Positions 1-10,272 are shown, numbered from the stretch's first letter. The stretch is DNA of 64,000 bases from Pseudoxanthomonas japonensis (GCF_010093445.1 NZ_PDWW01000006.1:62001-126000); one strand, 5' to 3'. Notes: generated by a model not told the origin, from the letters alone. Numbers and translations: made by a program.

Positions 1-819
1 GGCGGCACCGGCCATGTGATCGAGTTCCGCGGCAGTGCCATCGAGGCGCTGGACATGGAGCAGCGCATGACCCTGTGCAACATGTCGATCGAAGCCGGCG
101 CGCGCGCCGGCATGGTCGCGCCCGACCGGACCACGTTCGATTGGGTCGCGCGCACGCCGCGCGGACCGAAGGGCGTGGCGTTCGACGACGCCGTCGCGTA
201 CTGGACAACGCTGCGCAGCGATGAAGGTGCGACCTTCGACGCTGAGGTGCGCATCGACGCCGCCGACATCCGTCCGACCCTGACCTGGGGCACGCACCCC
301 GGCACGGCGATCGCGGTGGATGTACCGATTCCCGCGCCCGCCGATGCCGCCGACCAGAAGGGCCTGGACTACATGCACCTGCGCGCCGGCCACGCGCTGG
401 AAGGCACGCCGGTCGACGTGGTCTTCGTCGGTTCGTGCACCAACGGCCGCCTGCGCGACATGCGCGAGGTCGCACAGGTCTTGCGTGGCCGCAAGGTCGC
501 CGCTGGCGTGCGCATGCTGGTGGTGCCCGGCTCGGAGATCGTCAAGCGCGAGGCCGAGGCAGAAGGCATCGATGCCGTCGTGCGTGAAGCCGGCGCCGAA
601 TGGCGCGAGCCGGGATGCTCCATGTGCATCGCGATGAACGGCGACCTGGTTGCGCCAGGCCAACTGGCCGTCAGCACCAGCAACCGCAATTTCGAAGGCC
701 GCCAGGGACCCGGCGCACGCACGCTGCTGGCGTCGCCATTGACGGCGGCGTGGGCCGCCGTCAATGGCCGCGTCAGCGATCCGCGCGATCTGTTTAACGC
801 ACACAAGGCGGTGGCGTGA
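1..819 (+). CDS. leuC: 3-isopropylmalate dehydratase large subunit, C-terminal part
   Basis: The frame is open from base 1, so the gene begins upstream and only its last 272 codons are present. With LeuD it interconverts 2- and 3-isopropylmalate in leucine synthesis. The three cysteines that bind the 4Fe-4S cluster of the aconitase family are visible: one in SCTNGR (codon at 436) and two in CSMC (codons at 616 and 625). The downstream segment [14 protein letters not shown] is the usual substrate-domain signature of LeuC. The stop codon TGA shares a base with the ATG of leuD, so the two subunits are probably translationally coupled. Identification is secure; only the N-terminal part is missing because of the window edge. 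Confidence 0.97.
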   Translation, partial: GGTGHVIEFRGSAIEALDMEQRMTLCNMSIEAGARAGMVAPDRTTFDWVARTPRGPKGVAFDDAVAYWTTLRSDEGATFDAEVRIDAADIRPTLTWGTHPGTAIAVDVPIPAPADAADQKGLDYMHLRAGHALEGTPVDVVFVGSCTNGRLRDMREVAQVLRGRKVAAGVRMLVVPGSEIVKREAEAEGIDAVVREAGAEWREPGCSMCIAMNGDLVAPGQLAVSTSNRNFEGRQGPGARTLLASPLTAAWAAVNGRVSDPRDLFNAHKAVA

Positions 820-1400
820 TGGCCGGCTTCAACGAGGTGCGCTCGCAGAGCGTGGTGCTGGCGCAGACCAACATCGATACCGACCAGATCATCCCCGCGC
901 GCTTCCTGTCGACGACCGAACGCGCCGGACTGGGCAAGCACGCCTTCAACGACTGGCGCTGGCAGGCCGACGGTTCGCCGAACCCGACCTTCCCGTTCAA
1001 CCAGCCGGAGAACGCGGACCGCAGGATCCTGCTGGCTGGCCGCAATTTCGGCTGCGGTTCCTCGCGCGAGCACGCGCCCTGGGCACTGACCGACCTCGGC
1101 CTGCGCGCGATCGTCAGCAGCGAGATCGCCGACATCTTCCGCAACAACAGCCTGAAGAACGGGCTGGTGCCGGTGGTGCTGCCGGAAGCGACCGTGCAGG
1201 CGCTGATGCAGCGGCCGGACGACGAACTGGTCGTCGACGTCGCGGCGAAGGAATTGCGCACGCCGGACGGTTCCGCCTTCTCCTTCCCGCTGGACGCCTT
1301 TGCGCAGACCTGCCTGCTGCAGGGCGTCGACGAACTGGGCTACCTGCTGGCCCGCCACACCGACATCGAACGCTACGAGGCCACCCGCCATGCACGCTGA
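819..1400 (+). CDS. leuD: 3-isopropylmalate dehydratase small subunit
   Basis: This 193-residue protein has the normal LeuD length. It carries the N-terminal [12 protein letters not shown] motif and the central [14 protein letters not shown] motif that forms the substrate-recognition swivel domain. It partners LeuC in the cytoplasm to isomerise 2-isopropylmalate. The ATG at 819 overlaps the leuC stop by one base. A GTG three bases earlier is in frame, but the TGATG overlap favours the ATG. Its last 11 bases overlap the leuB start, so leuC, leuD and leuB form one tightly coupled operon. Confidence 0.96.
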   Translation: MAGFNEVRSQSVVLAQTNIDTDQIIPARFLSTTERAGLGKHAFNDWRWQADGSPNPTFPFNQPENADRRILLAGRNFGCGSSREHAPWALTDLGLRAIVSSEIADIFRNNSLKNGLVPVVLPEATVQALMQRPDDELVVDVAAKELRTPDGSAFSFPLDAFAQTCLLQGVDELGYLLARHTDIERYEATRHAR

Positions 1401-2478
1401 CATCGCCCTCCTGCCCGGGGACGGCATCGGTCCCGAGGTCACCGCCGCCGCCGTCACCGTGCTGCGCACACTGGCGCGACGCCACGGCCATACCTTCGAC
1501 TTCCACGAGTACGATATCGGCGGCATCGCCATCGACAAGCACGGCGGGCCGCTGCCGCAGGCCACGCTGCAGGGGTGCCAGCAGGCCAACGCCGTGCTGC
1601 TCGGCGCCGTGGGTGGTCCGAAGTGGTCGGATCCCAATGCAAAGGTGCGTCCGGAGCAGGGCTTGCTGGCACTGCGCAAGGGCCTGGGCCTGTTCGCCAA
1701 CCTGCGCCCGGTGCGTCCGCATCCGGCCGCGCTGAACGCCTCGCCGATCAAGCCGCACCTGCTGACCGGCGTGGACATCGTGGTGGTGCGCGAACTGACC
1801 GGCGGCATCTACTTCGGCGAGAAGACGCGCGATGCGCGCGGCGCCAGCGACCTGTGCAGCTACAGCGTCACCGAGATCGAGCGCGTGGTGCGCAGCGCGT
1901 TCAAGCTGGCACGCCAGCGCCGCAGCCAGCTGGTGTCGGTGGACAAGGCCAACGTACTGGAAACCTCACGCCTGTGGCGCGACGTGGCCACGCGCATCGG
2001 CCGCGAGGAATTCCCGGACGTGACGCTGGAACACCAGCTGGTCGACTCGATGGCGATGCACCTGCTGTCCAAGCCGCGCGAGTACGACGTGATCGTCACC
2101 GAGAACATGTTCGGCGACATCCTGACCGACGAAGCTTCGATGCTGGCCGGCTCGCTGGGCCTGCTGCCATCGGCGTCGCTGGGCGACGGCAAGGTCGGCC
2201 TGTACGAGCCGATCCATGGCTCGGCGCCGGACATCGCCGGCAAGGGCGTCGCCAATCCCTACGCCACCATCCTTAGCTGCGCGCTGCTGCTGCGCCATTC
2301 GCTGGGTCTGCACGAGGAGGCCGACTGCATCGAACGCGCGGTCGACGGCGCGCTCAACGCACAGGTATTCACCAACGATCTGGCGACCGGCGGACGCGGC
2401 GTGTCCACGCAGGTGGCGACGCAGGCCGTGCTGGAGCAGATGCAGGCGCGTTGCTACGTGGCGGAGTTGCGGGACTGA
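1390..2478 (+). CDS. leuB: 3-isopropylmalate dehydrogenase
   Basis: The protein has 362 residues and begins [17 protein letters not shown], the standard N-terminus of the isopropylmalate/isocitrate dehydrogenase family. Visible signatures include the substrate segment [10 protein letters not shown], the [10 protein letters not shown] metal-binding region and the [17 protein letters not shown] cofactor loop typical of NAD-dependent LeuB. It oxidatively decarboxylates 3-isopropylmalate. The start codon lies inside the end of leuD (11-base overlap), which indicates translational coupling. It is the last gene of the visible leu operon: 71 bases without a recognisable gene separate it from the next start. 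Confidence 0.97.
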   Translation: MHADIALLPGDGIGPEVTAAAVTVLRTLARRHGHTFDFHEYDIGGIAIDKHGGPLPQATLQGCQQANAVLLGAVGGPKWSDPNAKVRPEQGLLALRKGLGLFANLRPVRPHPAALNASPIKPHLLTGVDIVVVRELTGGIYFGEKTRDARGASDLCSYSVTEIERVVRSAFKLARQRRSQLVSVDKANVLETSRLWRDVATRIGREEFPDVTLEHQLVDSMAMHLLSKPREYDVIVTENMFGDILTDEASMLAGSLGLLPSASLGDGKVGLYEPIHGSAPDIAGKGVANPYATILSCALLLRHSLGLHEEADCIERAVDGALNAQVFTNDLATGGRGVSTQVATQAVLEQMQARCYVAELRD

Positions 2479-2549
2479 GGCACGTGACCTGATCGCGGCA
2501 TCCCCTGCGTTGTCCATAGGGCAGGGGATGCACGCACAGGAATGGCACG

Positions 2550-2882
2550 ATGCCCACGACACAGATCGAGAAGTACCACGTCATCTATTCGGCCAACACG
2601 TTCCGCCGCCGCATCGGCCTGATGGCCGGCGGCGCCTACATCGGCCAGCTGGTGTTCCATGCCAACGGCGCGGCCCTGCCCGCCGACGGCCTCAACGGCA
2701 CGCAGCCGCAGTTGAACTACCACCTGGACGACTTCCAGAACTGCATCGACCTGCTGCGCAACGAGAAGCCGGTCTACCTGCTCTACAACGGCAGCGGCGG
2801 CGGTTTCGAGAACGCGCTGACGACCGATCCGGAAACCGTGGGCGAAGGTGAGGCCGGCGGACTCCGCTTCGTCGGCCGCTGA
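2550..2882 (+). CDS. small conserved-looking protein of unknown function
   Basis: A 110-residue soluble protein that I do not recognise. It has no signal peptide, transmembrane segment or cysteine pair. The N-terminal half (residues 8-40) alternates basic and aromatic residues. A Gly-rich stretch follows at about residue 84, and the C-terminus is acidic and then glycine-rich. An AGGA sequence eight bases before the ATG is a reasonable ribosome binding site. It sits on the same strand as leuB, but the gap and its own binding site leave cotranscription open. It ends 24 bases from the convergent sensor gene. Codon use matches its neighbours, so it is probably a real native gene. Confidence 0.75.
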   Translation: MPTTQIEKYHVIYSANTFRRRIGLMAGGAYIGQLVFHANGAALPADGLNGTQPQLNYHLDDFQNCIDLLRNEKPVYLLYNGSGGGFENALTTDPETVGEGEAGGLRFVGR

Positions 2883-2906
2883 CCGCGTTACCACGCCTCG
2901 GATGCG

Positions 2907-5882
2907 TCAGCTGGAGACCAGGCGGTTCCGCCCCTGCTGCTTGGCCTTGTACAGGCGCTCGTCCGCCACGCGCAGCAGGTCGCGCAGGTCCTGGCCGGCC
3001 TCCAGCTCCGCCACGCCGATGCTGACCGTGCAGCGCAGGGTATCGCCATCCGGCGTCTCGATGCCCGCACGGGCGATCCCCTCGCGCAGTGCCTCCAGGC
3101 GCGCGCGCGACGCGGACCTGGGCAACTGCTGGCACACCAGGAACTCCTCGCCGCCGTAGCGCGAGATCAGCACGCCCTCCACGCCGCCCGCCAGGTGTTC
3201 CGCCAGCGCGGCGATCTGCGACAGTACGTCGTCGCCGAACGCGTGGCCGTAGCGGTCGTTGACGGCCTTGAAATGGTCGATGTCGATCAGCGCGACGGAC
3301 AACGGACGCCCTTCGCGACGGCTGACCTCCAGCGCTTCAGCGAGGAAGGCATCGCCGGCGCGCCGGTTGGCGAGCCGGGTCAGCGGATCGTGGCGCGCCT
3401 GGTGGGCCAGTTGCTCCAGCAGCCGCGCGTTCGCCTCGCCCGCCTGCTCCAGCTGCGCGTTCTTGTCGCTCAGTTCCGACGTGCGCGCGTCCACCAGCGC
3501 TTCCAGCCGTCGCTGGCGATGACGTTGGCGACGCAACGCGAACAACAGCACGGCCCACCCCACCAGGCCCAGCAGCACGGCGTACAGGGCCAGCGCCCAC
3601 GCCCGCAACCACCACGGCGAGGCCTTCTCGAACTCGACCGTCCGCGTCACCAGGTTTTCCGGCTTGCTCCAGTCCGCCGGCGCGTTCATCACCTGCACCT
3701 CGAAGCGCATCTTGCCCGGCGGCAGGTTGGTGTAGACCGCATCGTGGGCGATGCCATTGTCGGTCTCGATCCAGCCACGATCGAATCCGACCATGCGGTA
3801 GCGGTAGCGCAGGCGCTCGGGCGCACGCTGGTTGAGGCCGGTGAAGCGGATCACCACGCGCCGCGTGTCCGCCGGCAGCACGTGGCGATCCTGCGGCGGC
3901 AGGAAACGCCCGTCCGCCTCTACCGACTCCACCACCAGCGTGATGCCCTGCGCGCGTTGTCGACGGGCATCGTCCGGATCGATCACGCCGATGCCGTTGG
4001 CCGTGGCGAACCACAGCTTGCCATCGCGCATCGGCCATCCCGCCGGCGAGGTGGCGCCGTTGGCCTGGCTGCTCGGCAGGCCATCGGCATGGGTGAAGGC
4101 CTCCACCGGCAAGCGGGCGAGGTGCCCGTTCTCCACCGCCGTCAGCGCCGCACGCGAGATCCGGAACACGCCGCGGTTGCTCGAGACCCAGAAGTCGCCG
4201 TTGTCGTCCTCCAGCAGCCGGAACAGCCGGTTGTTCGGCAGGCCCTGCCGGTGGTCGAACTGGACGAAGCGGCCGTCGTGCCAGTGCAGCAGGCCGCGAT
4301 CGGTGGCGATCCACAGGCTGCCGTCGGGGTCGGCCAGGAAATCGAACGCGGCCACCGCGGGAAACCCGGACATCGGCGACCACGCACGCAGCGTTCCGTC
4401 GCGACGCATCATTCCCATGCCGTTGCTGGTGCCGATCCAGAGCTCGCCCTGCGCGGTTTCGTGCAGCACATAGACGTTGCCGCTGGGCAATCCGTCCGCG
4501 GTCGTGTACGTCCGCAGGATGCGGCCGTCCCGGTACACGCTGACGCCTTCGTTGCTGCCGATCCACAACGAACCGTCCGACCGCTCCAGCAGCGCGCGGA
4601 CGTGGTTCGACGGCAACCCCCCGGCCTCGTCGATGCGCCGCGGGCGTGCCTGCGGGCCTTCGCCAGCCGCGGGCAACCGGATGACGCCCTGGTCGTAGGT
4701 GCCGATCCAGAGACTGCCGTCGCGCGCGTTGGCCAGCGACAGCACAGAGGGATCGCCCTTGCCGTCGAACGCGAGCGGTATCGCGCGGGCCTGGCCACCC
4801 TGCCATGCGTCCACCCCCATCGGATGGCCGATCCACACGCCCTGTCCCGGCCGCTCGATGATGGCGCGGACATAGATGTCGCGCAGGCCGCTGCTGCGCG
4901 CCAGTCCGAACACCGGCCCGTCGGAGATGCGGTACAGGCCATTGGTGGTGCCCACCCACAGCAGCCCGTCGCGATCCTCGAACAGCGCCGGCGCCAGTCG
5001 CCCCATCAGGCCGTTGCGTTCGCCCAGCGTTTCGTACCGCCCCTGTGCGTAGCGTCGCAGGCCGTCGAGCGTGGAGATCCACAGGCTTCCGTGGCGGTCC
5101 TCCAGCATGGCTTCGACGCGCTCACCGGTGATCTGCAGGGCGCGGCCCTGGTCGAGCCGCCAGGCGCCCGCGCCGCCACCGATCAGGATGCCGCCCCAGC
5201 GCGATGGCTGGATCGCCAGCACGGAGGTCTCGGGCAGTCCCGTCTCGCGACCCCACTCGCTGGCGCGGTCGTCGCGGATGCGGAACAAGCCATGCCGGTT
5301 GCCGACCAGCGCCTGTCCATCCGCCAGCGGCAGGACCGCCAGCACGCGCTCGTTCGCCAACCTCGGGTGCGTGCCGCCGATGTCACGCAGCCGTCCATCG
5401 CCGGCCATCCGGTAGAGGCTGTGGTCGGTCCCGATCCACAAGGCACCGTCCGGACCGAAACGCAGCACCGACACATCCGCCAGCGTGCCCGCCTCGCCCG
5501 GCAGTCGCTGCCAGCGCCCCTGGTGGAAGTGCAGCAGGCCCGGCCCCACGCGCCCCAGGCTGATCACCATGCCGCCCTTCGGGTCCCGCGCGATGGCACG
5601 CACGCCCTCGATTTCCAGCCCCTCGACCGTGCCAGCATCGAAAGCCGTGAAGCGGCGACCGTCGAAACGCGCCGCGCCTTCCCATGTGCCGATCCAGACA
5701 TAGCCCTCGGCGTCCTGGCCGATCGTATGCACCAGGTTGTGCGGCAGCCCGTCCTCCATCGTCCAGCGCGCGATGGTGTACTCGTCCACCTTGCGCGCAG
5801 GGTCCAGCGCCCACGCGGGCGCGCCGACGAGCAGGACCAGCAGACACAGGCCGTTGAGGAACAGGCGCCGCATGGCGGGCAT
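2907..5882 (-). CDS. periplasmic beta-propeller sensor with GGDEF diguanylate cyclase domain
   Basis: About 991 residues from the ATG at 5882 (an ATG nine bases later is also possible). A signal sequence (MRRLFLNGLCLLVLLVGAPAWA) is followed by many repeats containing variants of WIGT.NGL, the hallmark of ligand-sensing two-component regulator propellers. Next come a Y_Y_Y-like immunoglobulin domain (around RLRYRYRMVGFDRGW), one transmembrane helix near residues 750-775, a short coiled coil and a C-terminal GGDEF domain. The catalytic loop reads RYGGEEF, so diguanylate cyclase activity is expected. The layout predicts a periplasmic signal controlling cytoplasmic c-di-GMP. It is monocistronic, and no EAL domain is attached. 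The ligand is unknown. Confidence 0.92.
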   Translation of the reverse strand: MPAMRRLFLNGLCLLVLLVGAPAWALDPARKVDEYTIARWTMEDGLPHNLVHTIGQDAEGYVWIGTWEGAARFDGRRFTAFDAGTVEGLEIEGVRAIARDPKGGMVISLGRVGPGLLHFHQGRWQRLPGEAGTLADVSVLRFGPDGALWIGTDHSLYRMAGDGRLRDIGGTHPRLANERVLAVLPLADGQALVGNRHGLFRIRDDRASEWGRETGLPETSVLAIQPSRWGGILIGGGAGAWRLDQGRALQITGERVEAMLEDRHGSLWISTLDGLRRYAQGRYETLGERNGLMGRLAPALFEDRDGLLWVGTTNGLYRISDGPVFGLARSSGLRDIYVRAIIERPGQGVWIGHPMGVDAWQGGQARAIPLAFDGKGDPSVLSLANARDGSLWIGTYDQGVIRLPAAGEGPQARPRRIDEAGGLPSNHVRALLERSDGSLWIGSNEGVSVYRDGRILRTYTTADGLPSGNVYVLHETAQGELWIGTSNGMGMMRRDGTLRAWSPMSGFPAVAAFDFLADPDGSLWIATDRGLLHWHDGRFVQFDHRQGLPNNRLFRLLEDDNGDFWVSSNRGVFRISRAALTAVENGHLARLPVEAFTHADGLPSSQANGATSPAGWPMRDGKLWFATANGIGVIDPDDARRQRAQGITLVVESVEADGRFLPPQDRHVLPADTRRVVIRFTGLNQRAPERLRYRYRMVGFDRGWIETDNGIAHDAVYTNLPPGKMRFEVQVMNAPADWSKPENLVTRTVEFEKASPWWLRAWALALYAVLLGLVGWAVLLFALRRQRHRQRRLEALVDARTSELSDKNAQLEQAGEANARLLEQLAHQARHDPLTRLANRRAGDAFLAEALEVSRREGRPLSVALIDIDHFKAVNDRYGHAFGDDVLSQIAALAEHLAGGVEGVLISRYGGEEFLVCQQLPRSASRARLEALREGIARAGIETPDGDTLRCTVSIGVAELEAGQDLRDLLRVADERLYKAKQQGRNRLVSS

Positions 5883-5889
5883 GGCGTCC

Positions 5890-5907
5890 GGAGGGCTTCG
5901 ACCCTCC
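5890..5907 (-). promoter_or_regulatory. hairpin containing a GGAGG in the leader of the GGDEF sensor gene
   Basis: On the minus strand a 6-bp perfect stem (GGAGGG/CCCTCC with a 6-base loop) lies 7 bases before the ATG at 5882. The only strong Shine-Dalgarno-like sequence in the leader is the 5' arm of this stem. It might limit translation, or it may be coincidental. Confidence 0.3.
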
Positions 5908-5957
5908 CAGTATCGGCTGCGGCAGGGGGGTTCTTGAACCCCCCGCCGCACGGCGAA

Positions 5958-8900
5958 CTATGACGCGGTGCGCTCTTCGGGCCTGACCTTGAACCATGCC
6001 GCGTACAGCGCCGGCAGGAAGAACAGCGTCAGCACGGTGGCGACCGTCAGCCCCCCCATGATGGCCACCGCCATCGGCCCGAAGAAGGCGCTGCGCGACA
6101 GCGGGATCATCGCCAGCACCGCCGCCAGCGCGGTCAGCACGATGGGACGGAAGCGACGCACGGTCGCGTCGATGATCGCGTGCCAGCGGTCGTGGCCCGC
6201 GCGGATGTCCTGGTCGATCTGGTCCACCAGGATCACCGAATTGCGCATGATCATGCCCGCCAGCGCGATGGTGCCGAGCATGGCGACGAAGCCGAACGGC
6301 ACGCGGAACACCAGCAGCGCGAGCGTCACGCCGATCAGGCCGAGCGGCGCGGTCAGCAGCACCAGCGCCATCCGCGAGAAGCTGCGCAGCTGCAGCATCA
6401 GCAGGGTGGTCACCGCGAGCAGGAACAGCGGCATGCCGGCGGCGATCGACTTCTGCCCGCGCGCCGAGTCCTCGACCGTGCCCCCGGTTTCCAGCAGGTA
6501 GCCCTGTGGCAGCGTGTCGCGGATGCCGTCCAGCGTCGGCGAGATCTGCGCGACCACGGTCGGCGCGGTCACGGCGTCGGTGTTCAGGTCGGCGCGCACC
6601 GTCACCGTCGGCAGACGGTCGCGATGCCAGATGATGCCGTCCTCGAAGGCGTACTCCAGATTGGCGATCTGCGACAGCGGCACGCTGCCGCCATTGCTGG
6701 TCGGCACCGCCAGGCTGCCCAGCAGGTCCAGCCGCGTGCGCTCCTCTTCCGGCCCGCGCAACAGGATCTCCACCAGTTCGTTGCCTTCGCGGTAGGTGCT
6801 GACGCTCAGGCCCGACAGCGATCCGGACAGGAAGTGCGAGACCTGCGAGGTGCTGACGCCAAGCGCGCGAGCGCGGTCCTGGTCGATCTGCAGCCGCACG
6901 ATCTTGCTCGGTTCGCTCCAGTCCAGGTTGACGTTGGTGACGTGCGGATTGGCGCGCACTTTCTCCGCCATCTGCCGCGCGATGGCCTGCACGCGGTCGA
7001 TGTGTTCGCCCGAGACGCGGAACTGGATCGGATAGCCGACCGGTGGGCCGTTCTCGAGGCGCGTCACGCGGAACTGCAGTTCGGGGAACTGCGGCGCCAC
7101 CTCGTCGATCAGCCAGCGGCGGGTGGATTCGCGCGAGGCGGTGTCGGCGGTCAGCACCACGAACTGCGAGAAGTTCGCCTGCGGCAACTGCTGGTCGAGC
7201 GGCAGGTAGAACCGCGGCGAACCGGTGCCGATGTAGGCCACGTAATTGAGGATGCCCTCGCGCCCGGCCAGCAGCTTCTCCAGCTTGCGCGCCTGCGCAT
7301 CGGTGGATTTCAGCGAACTGCCCTCCGCCAGTTCCAGGTCCACCATCAGCTCGGGACGCACGGAATCCGGGAAGAACTGCTGCGGCACGAAACGGAACAG
7401 CGCGATGGACGCGACGAACGCCGCCACGGTCACGCCGATCACCAGCCAGCGGTGACGCAGGCAGAACGCCAGCCAGGCACGGAAGCGCGCATAGAACGGC
7501 GTGTGGTACGGATTGTGGTCGTGCGCATCGTGCGCCTTCGGTGCCAGGACGCGGGCGAACTGCGGCCAGCGATCCGCCAGTCCCGCGCGGAACGCCTGCC
7601 AGCGCGCGGCCAGCGATCCCGGCTTCGGCGGCTGCGGGTTGCCGAGGTCGGGCAGCATCTTGTCGCCCAGGTACGGAATGAACAGCACCGCGGCGATCCA
7701 CGACACCACCAGCGCGATGGTCACCACCTGGAACAGCGAACGCGTGTACTCGCCGGTGCTGGACGCGGCGGTCGCGATCGGCAGGAATCCGGCCGCCGTC
7801 ACCAGCGTGCCGGTGAGCATCGGGAACGCCGTCGACTCGTAGGCGAAGCTCGCCGCCTTCAACCGGTCGAAGCCCTGCTCCATCTTGATGGCCATCATTT
7901 CGACCGCGATGATCGCGTCGTCCACCAGCAGGCCCAGCGCCAGCACCAGCGCGCCCAGCGAGATCTTGTGCAGGCCGATGCCGAAGTAGTGCATCACCGC
8001 GAACGTCATCGCCAGCACCAGCGGGATCGACACCGCGACCACCAGCCCGGTGCGCATGCCCAGCGAGAAGAAGCTCACCAGCAGCACGATGATGACGGCC
8101 TCGGCCAGCACGCGGACGAATTCGCCCACCGACGCATCGACCGCCGCCGGCTGGTCGGACACCTTGCGCAATTCCATGCCCAGCGGCAGCGTCTTCTGCA
8201 GCCGGTGGAACTCGGCCTCCAGCGTCGAACCCAGCTTCAGGATGTCGCCGCCGTCCTTCATCGCCACCGCGATGCCGATGCCGGGCTGGCCCATGAAGCG
8301 CATCCGCGGCGCGGCGGGATCGGCGAAGCCGCGCTTGATCTCGGCGATGTCGCCCAGCTTGACGGTACGGCCGCCAGCGCGGATCGGGAACTCGCGGATC
8401 TCGTCGACCGAACCGAATTCGCCGCTCACGCGCAGTTGCACGCGATCGCTCGGGGTCTCGAAGAACCCGGCCGGCGTCACCGCGTTCTGCTCCTCCAGGG
8501 CCTGCTGCACCGCGCCCAGCGGGATGCCCAGCGTGGCCAGCTTGGTATTGGACAGCTCGATCCAGATCTTCTCGTCCTGCAGGCCGACCAGCTCGACCTT
8601 GCCGACGTCGTCGACGCGCTGCAGTTCCAGCTGGATGCGGTCGGCGTAGTCCTTCATGACCGCGTAGTCGAACCCCTCGCCGGTCAGCGCATAGATGTTG
8701 CCGAAGGTGTCGCCGAACTCGTCGTTGAAGAACGGGCCGATCACACCGCTCGGCAGCGTGGCGCGGATGTCGCCGACCTTCTTGCGCACCTGGTACCAGA
8801 GCTGCGGCATGTCGCGCGACTTCAAACTGTCGCGCGCAGCGAAGATCACCTGCGATTCGCCCGGCCGCGAATACGAACGGATGTATTCGTAGTTGCCGGT

Positions 8901-9128
8901 GGTCATCAGCGCCTTTTCGATGCGTTCGGTGACCTGCTGCGAGACCTCTTCGGCGGTCGCGCCCGGCCACACCGTGCGCACCACCATCGCCTTGAAGGTG
9001 AACGGCGGATCCTCGGACTGGCCCAGGTGCTTGTAGGACCACGCGCCGATGATGCCCAGCAGGATCATCAGGAACAGCACGAGGCTGCGGTTGGTCAGCG
9101 CCCACTCGGAAAGGTTGAAGCGGCGCAT
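5958..9128 (-). CDS. RND efflux pump, inner-membrane transporter
   Basis: A 1056-residue AcrB/HAE-type permease starting MRRFNLSEWALTNRSLV. The typical topology is visible: TM1 at residues 12-30, a large periplasmic loop, then clusters of transmembrane helices around 330-470 and 850-1030 separated by a second periplasmic loop. The GLLVDDAI segment in TM4 contains the adjacent aspartates of the proton relay. It exports hydrophobic or toxic compounds using proton motive force. It starts four bases after the fusion-protein stop codon, so the two are one operon. An in-frame upstream start would overlap the fusion gene and is less likely. The substrate cannot be told from sequence. Confidence 0.95.
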   Translation of the reverse strand: MRRFNLSEWALTNRSLVLFLMILLGIIGAWSYKHLGQSEDPPFTFKAMVVRTVWPGATAEEVSQQVTERIEKALMTTGNYEYIRSYSRPGESQVIFAARDSLKSRDMPQLWYQVRKKVGDIRATLPSGVIGPFFNDEFGDTFGNIYALTGEGFDYAVMKDYADRIQLELQRVDDVGKVELVGLQDEKIWIELSNTKLATLGIPLGAVQQALEEQNAVTPAGFFETPSDRVQLRVSGEFGSVDEIREFPIRAGGRTVKLGDIAEIKRGFADPAAPRMRFMGQPGIGIAVAMKDGGDILKLGSTLEAEFHRLQKTLPLGMELRKVSDQPAAVDASVGEFVRVLAEAVIIVLLVSFFSLGMRTGLVVAVSIPLVLAMTFAVMHYFGIGLHKISLGALVLALGLLVDDAIIAVEMMAIKMEQGFDRLKAASFAYESTAFPMLTGTLVTAAGFLPIATAASSTGEYTRSLFQVVTIALVVSWIAAVLFIPYLGDKMLPDLGNPQPPKPGSLAARWQAFRAGLADRWPQFARVLAPKAHDAHDHNPYHTPFYARFRAWLAFCLRHRWLVIGVTVAAFVASIALFRFVPQQFFPDSVRPELMVDLELAEGSSLKSTDAQARKLEKLLAGREGILNYVAYIGTGSPRFYLPLDQQLPQANFSQFVVLTADTASRESTRRWLIDEVAPQFPELQFRVTRLENGPPVGYPIQFRVSGEHIDRVQAIARQMAEKVRANPHVTNVNLDWSEPSKIVRLQIDQDRARALGVSTSQVSHFLSGSLSGLSVSTYREGNELVEILLRGPEEERTRLDLLGSLAVPTSNGGSVPLSQIANLEYAFEDGIIWHRDRLPTVTVRADLNTDAVTAPTVVAQISPTLDGIRDTLPQGYLLETGGTVEDSARGQKSIAAGMPLFLLAVTTLLMLQLRSFSRMALVLLTAPLGLIGVTLALLVFRVPFGFVAMLGTIALAGMIMRNSVILVDQIDQDIRAGHDRWHAIIDATVRRFRPIVLTALAAVLAMIPLSRSAFFGPMAVAIMGGLTVATVLTLFFLPALYAAWFKVRPEERTAS

Positions 9129-9132
9129 GCGG

Positions 9133-10272
9133 TTACTCCGAGCGCGAGGCGACGTTGGCGGTACCACCGGCCGCGCTCGGCTTCAGCGGACGGTTGCTGC
9201 GGTCCACCGGCGCGACGACCTGCCCGTCGCGCAACAGATGGCCACCGGCCGCCACCACCCAGTCGCCGGCCTTCACGCCGCTCTGCACGGGGACCGACGC
9301 TTCGCCATAGGGACCGAGCTGCACGGCCTGCGCGCGCACCTTGCCGCTCGCGGGATCGACCACCCACACCGTCGTCTTGCCATCGTCGCCACGCTGGATG
9401 GCCGACAGCGGAAGCTTCAGCGATGCCTTGCTGCCGTTCTCCTGCACATAGACGCGGGCACTCTGGCCCAGCTCGACCTGCTGCTGCGCCTCGCCCACCA
9501 GGCTGACGCGCGCAGCGTAGGTGCGCGTCTGCGCATCCGCCGCCGGCGCGATCTCGCGGATGGTGCCGGGCAGTCGCTGGCCGGGCGCATTCCACAACTC
9601 GATCACCACCGGCTGGCCGACGCTGAATTGGCGGATGCGGTTCTCCGGCAGGCCGATCGCGACCTCGCGACCTCCATCGGCGGCCAGCGTGAAGACGGTC
9701 TGCCCCGCGGCGACCACCTGGCCCGCTTCGGCCTGCCGGCTGGCGATGACGCCATCACGCGGTGCGCGCAACTGCGAATAGCCTTCCTGGTTGCGCATCA
9801 CGTCCATCTGCGCGCGTGCCGCGCGCGCCTGTCCTTCGGCCGCCTTGTAGGCTGCGACCTGCGCGTCGTACGCGGACTGGCTGATCAGCTTGTCGCCAAC
9901 CAGCTTCGCGTAGCGGTCGCGGTCGCCGCGCGCGCGGACCAGATCGGCTTCGGCGGCGGCCAGCTGCGCCTGCGCGGCCTGTGCCTGCAAGGCGAAGTCG
10001 CCGGCGTCGAGCAACGCCAGCACTTCGCCCTTCTGCACGCGTGCGCCGGCATCCACGTTGCGACGGACCAGGTTGCCGCCGACGCGGAACGACAGCGGGC
10101 TTTCTTCGCGGGCGCGCACCTCGCCGGCATAGGCCGACAGCGCCGCGTCGGCACCACCGCCGGGCTGCACCACCAGGGCCGGCCGCGGCGTTTCCGCGGG
10201 CTGCTCCGCGCTGCAGGCGGCCAGGCCGACCAGCACCATTCCGAACACTCCGTTCCAGCGCGTCTGGCGCAT
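9133..10272 (-). CDS. RND efflux membrane fusion lipoprotein
   Basis: A 379-residue periplasmic adaptor. The N-terminus MRQTRWNGVFGMVLVGLAAC has a lipobox (LAAC), predicting lipid anchoring. A split lipoyl/barrel-sandwich domain (the GGNLVRRNVDAGARVQKGE region and the RAPRDGVIASR region) brackets an alpha-helical hairpin rich in Ala, Gln and Arg at about residues 105-170. A beta-barrel and a membrane-proximal domain follow. It links the permease to an outer-membrane channel. No channel gene follows in this operon; a TolC homologue lies 1.6 kb away on the other strand. It is transcribed divergently from a TetR regulator, its probable repressor. Confidence 0.93.
   Translation of the reverse strand: MRQTRWNGVFGMVLVGLAACSAEQPAETPRPALVVQPGGGADAALSAYAGEVRAREESPLSFRVGGNLVRRNVDAGARVQKGEVLALLDAGDFALQAQAAQAQLAAAEADLVRARGDRDRYAKLVGDKLISQSAYDAQVAAYKAAEGQARAARAQMDVMRNQEGYSQLRAPRDGVIASRQAEAGQVVAAGQTVFTLAADGGREVAIGLPENRIRQFSVGQPVVIELWNAPGQRLPGTIREIAPAADAQTRTYAARVSLVGEAQQQVELGQSARVYVQENGSKASLKLPLSAIQRGDDGKTTVWVVDPASGKVRAQAVQLGPYGEASVPVQSGVKAGDWVVAAGGHLLRDGQVVAPVDRSNRPLKPSAAGGTANVASRSE

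Noticed and set aside
5383-9506. Very long open frames antisense to or overlapping the RND pump (about 1,100-1,240 codons)
   Set aside because: They mirror the high-GC pump gene in other frames, are low-complexity (Arg/Gly/Ala/His-rich) and match no family; the pump frame has full-length family motifs.
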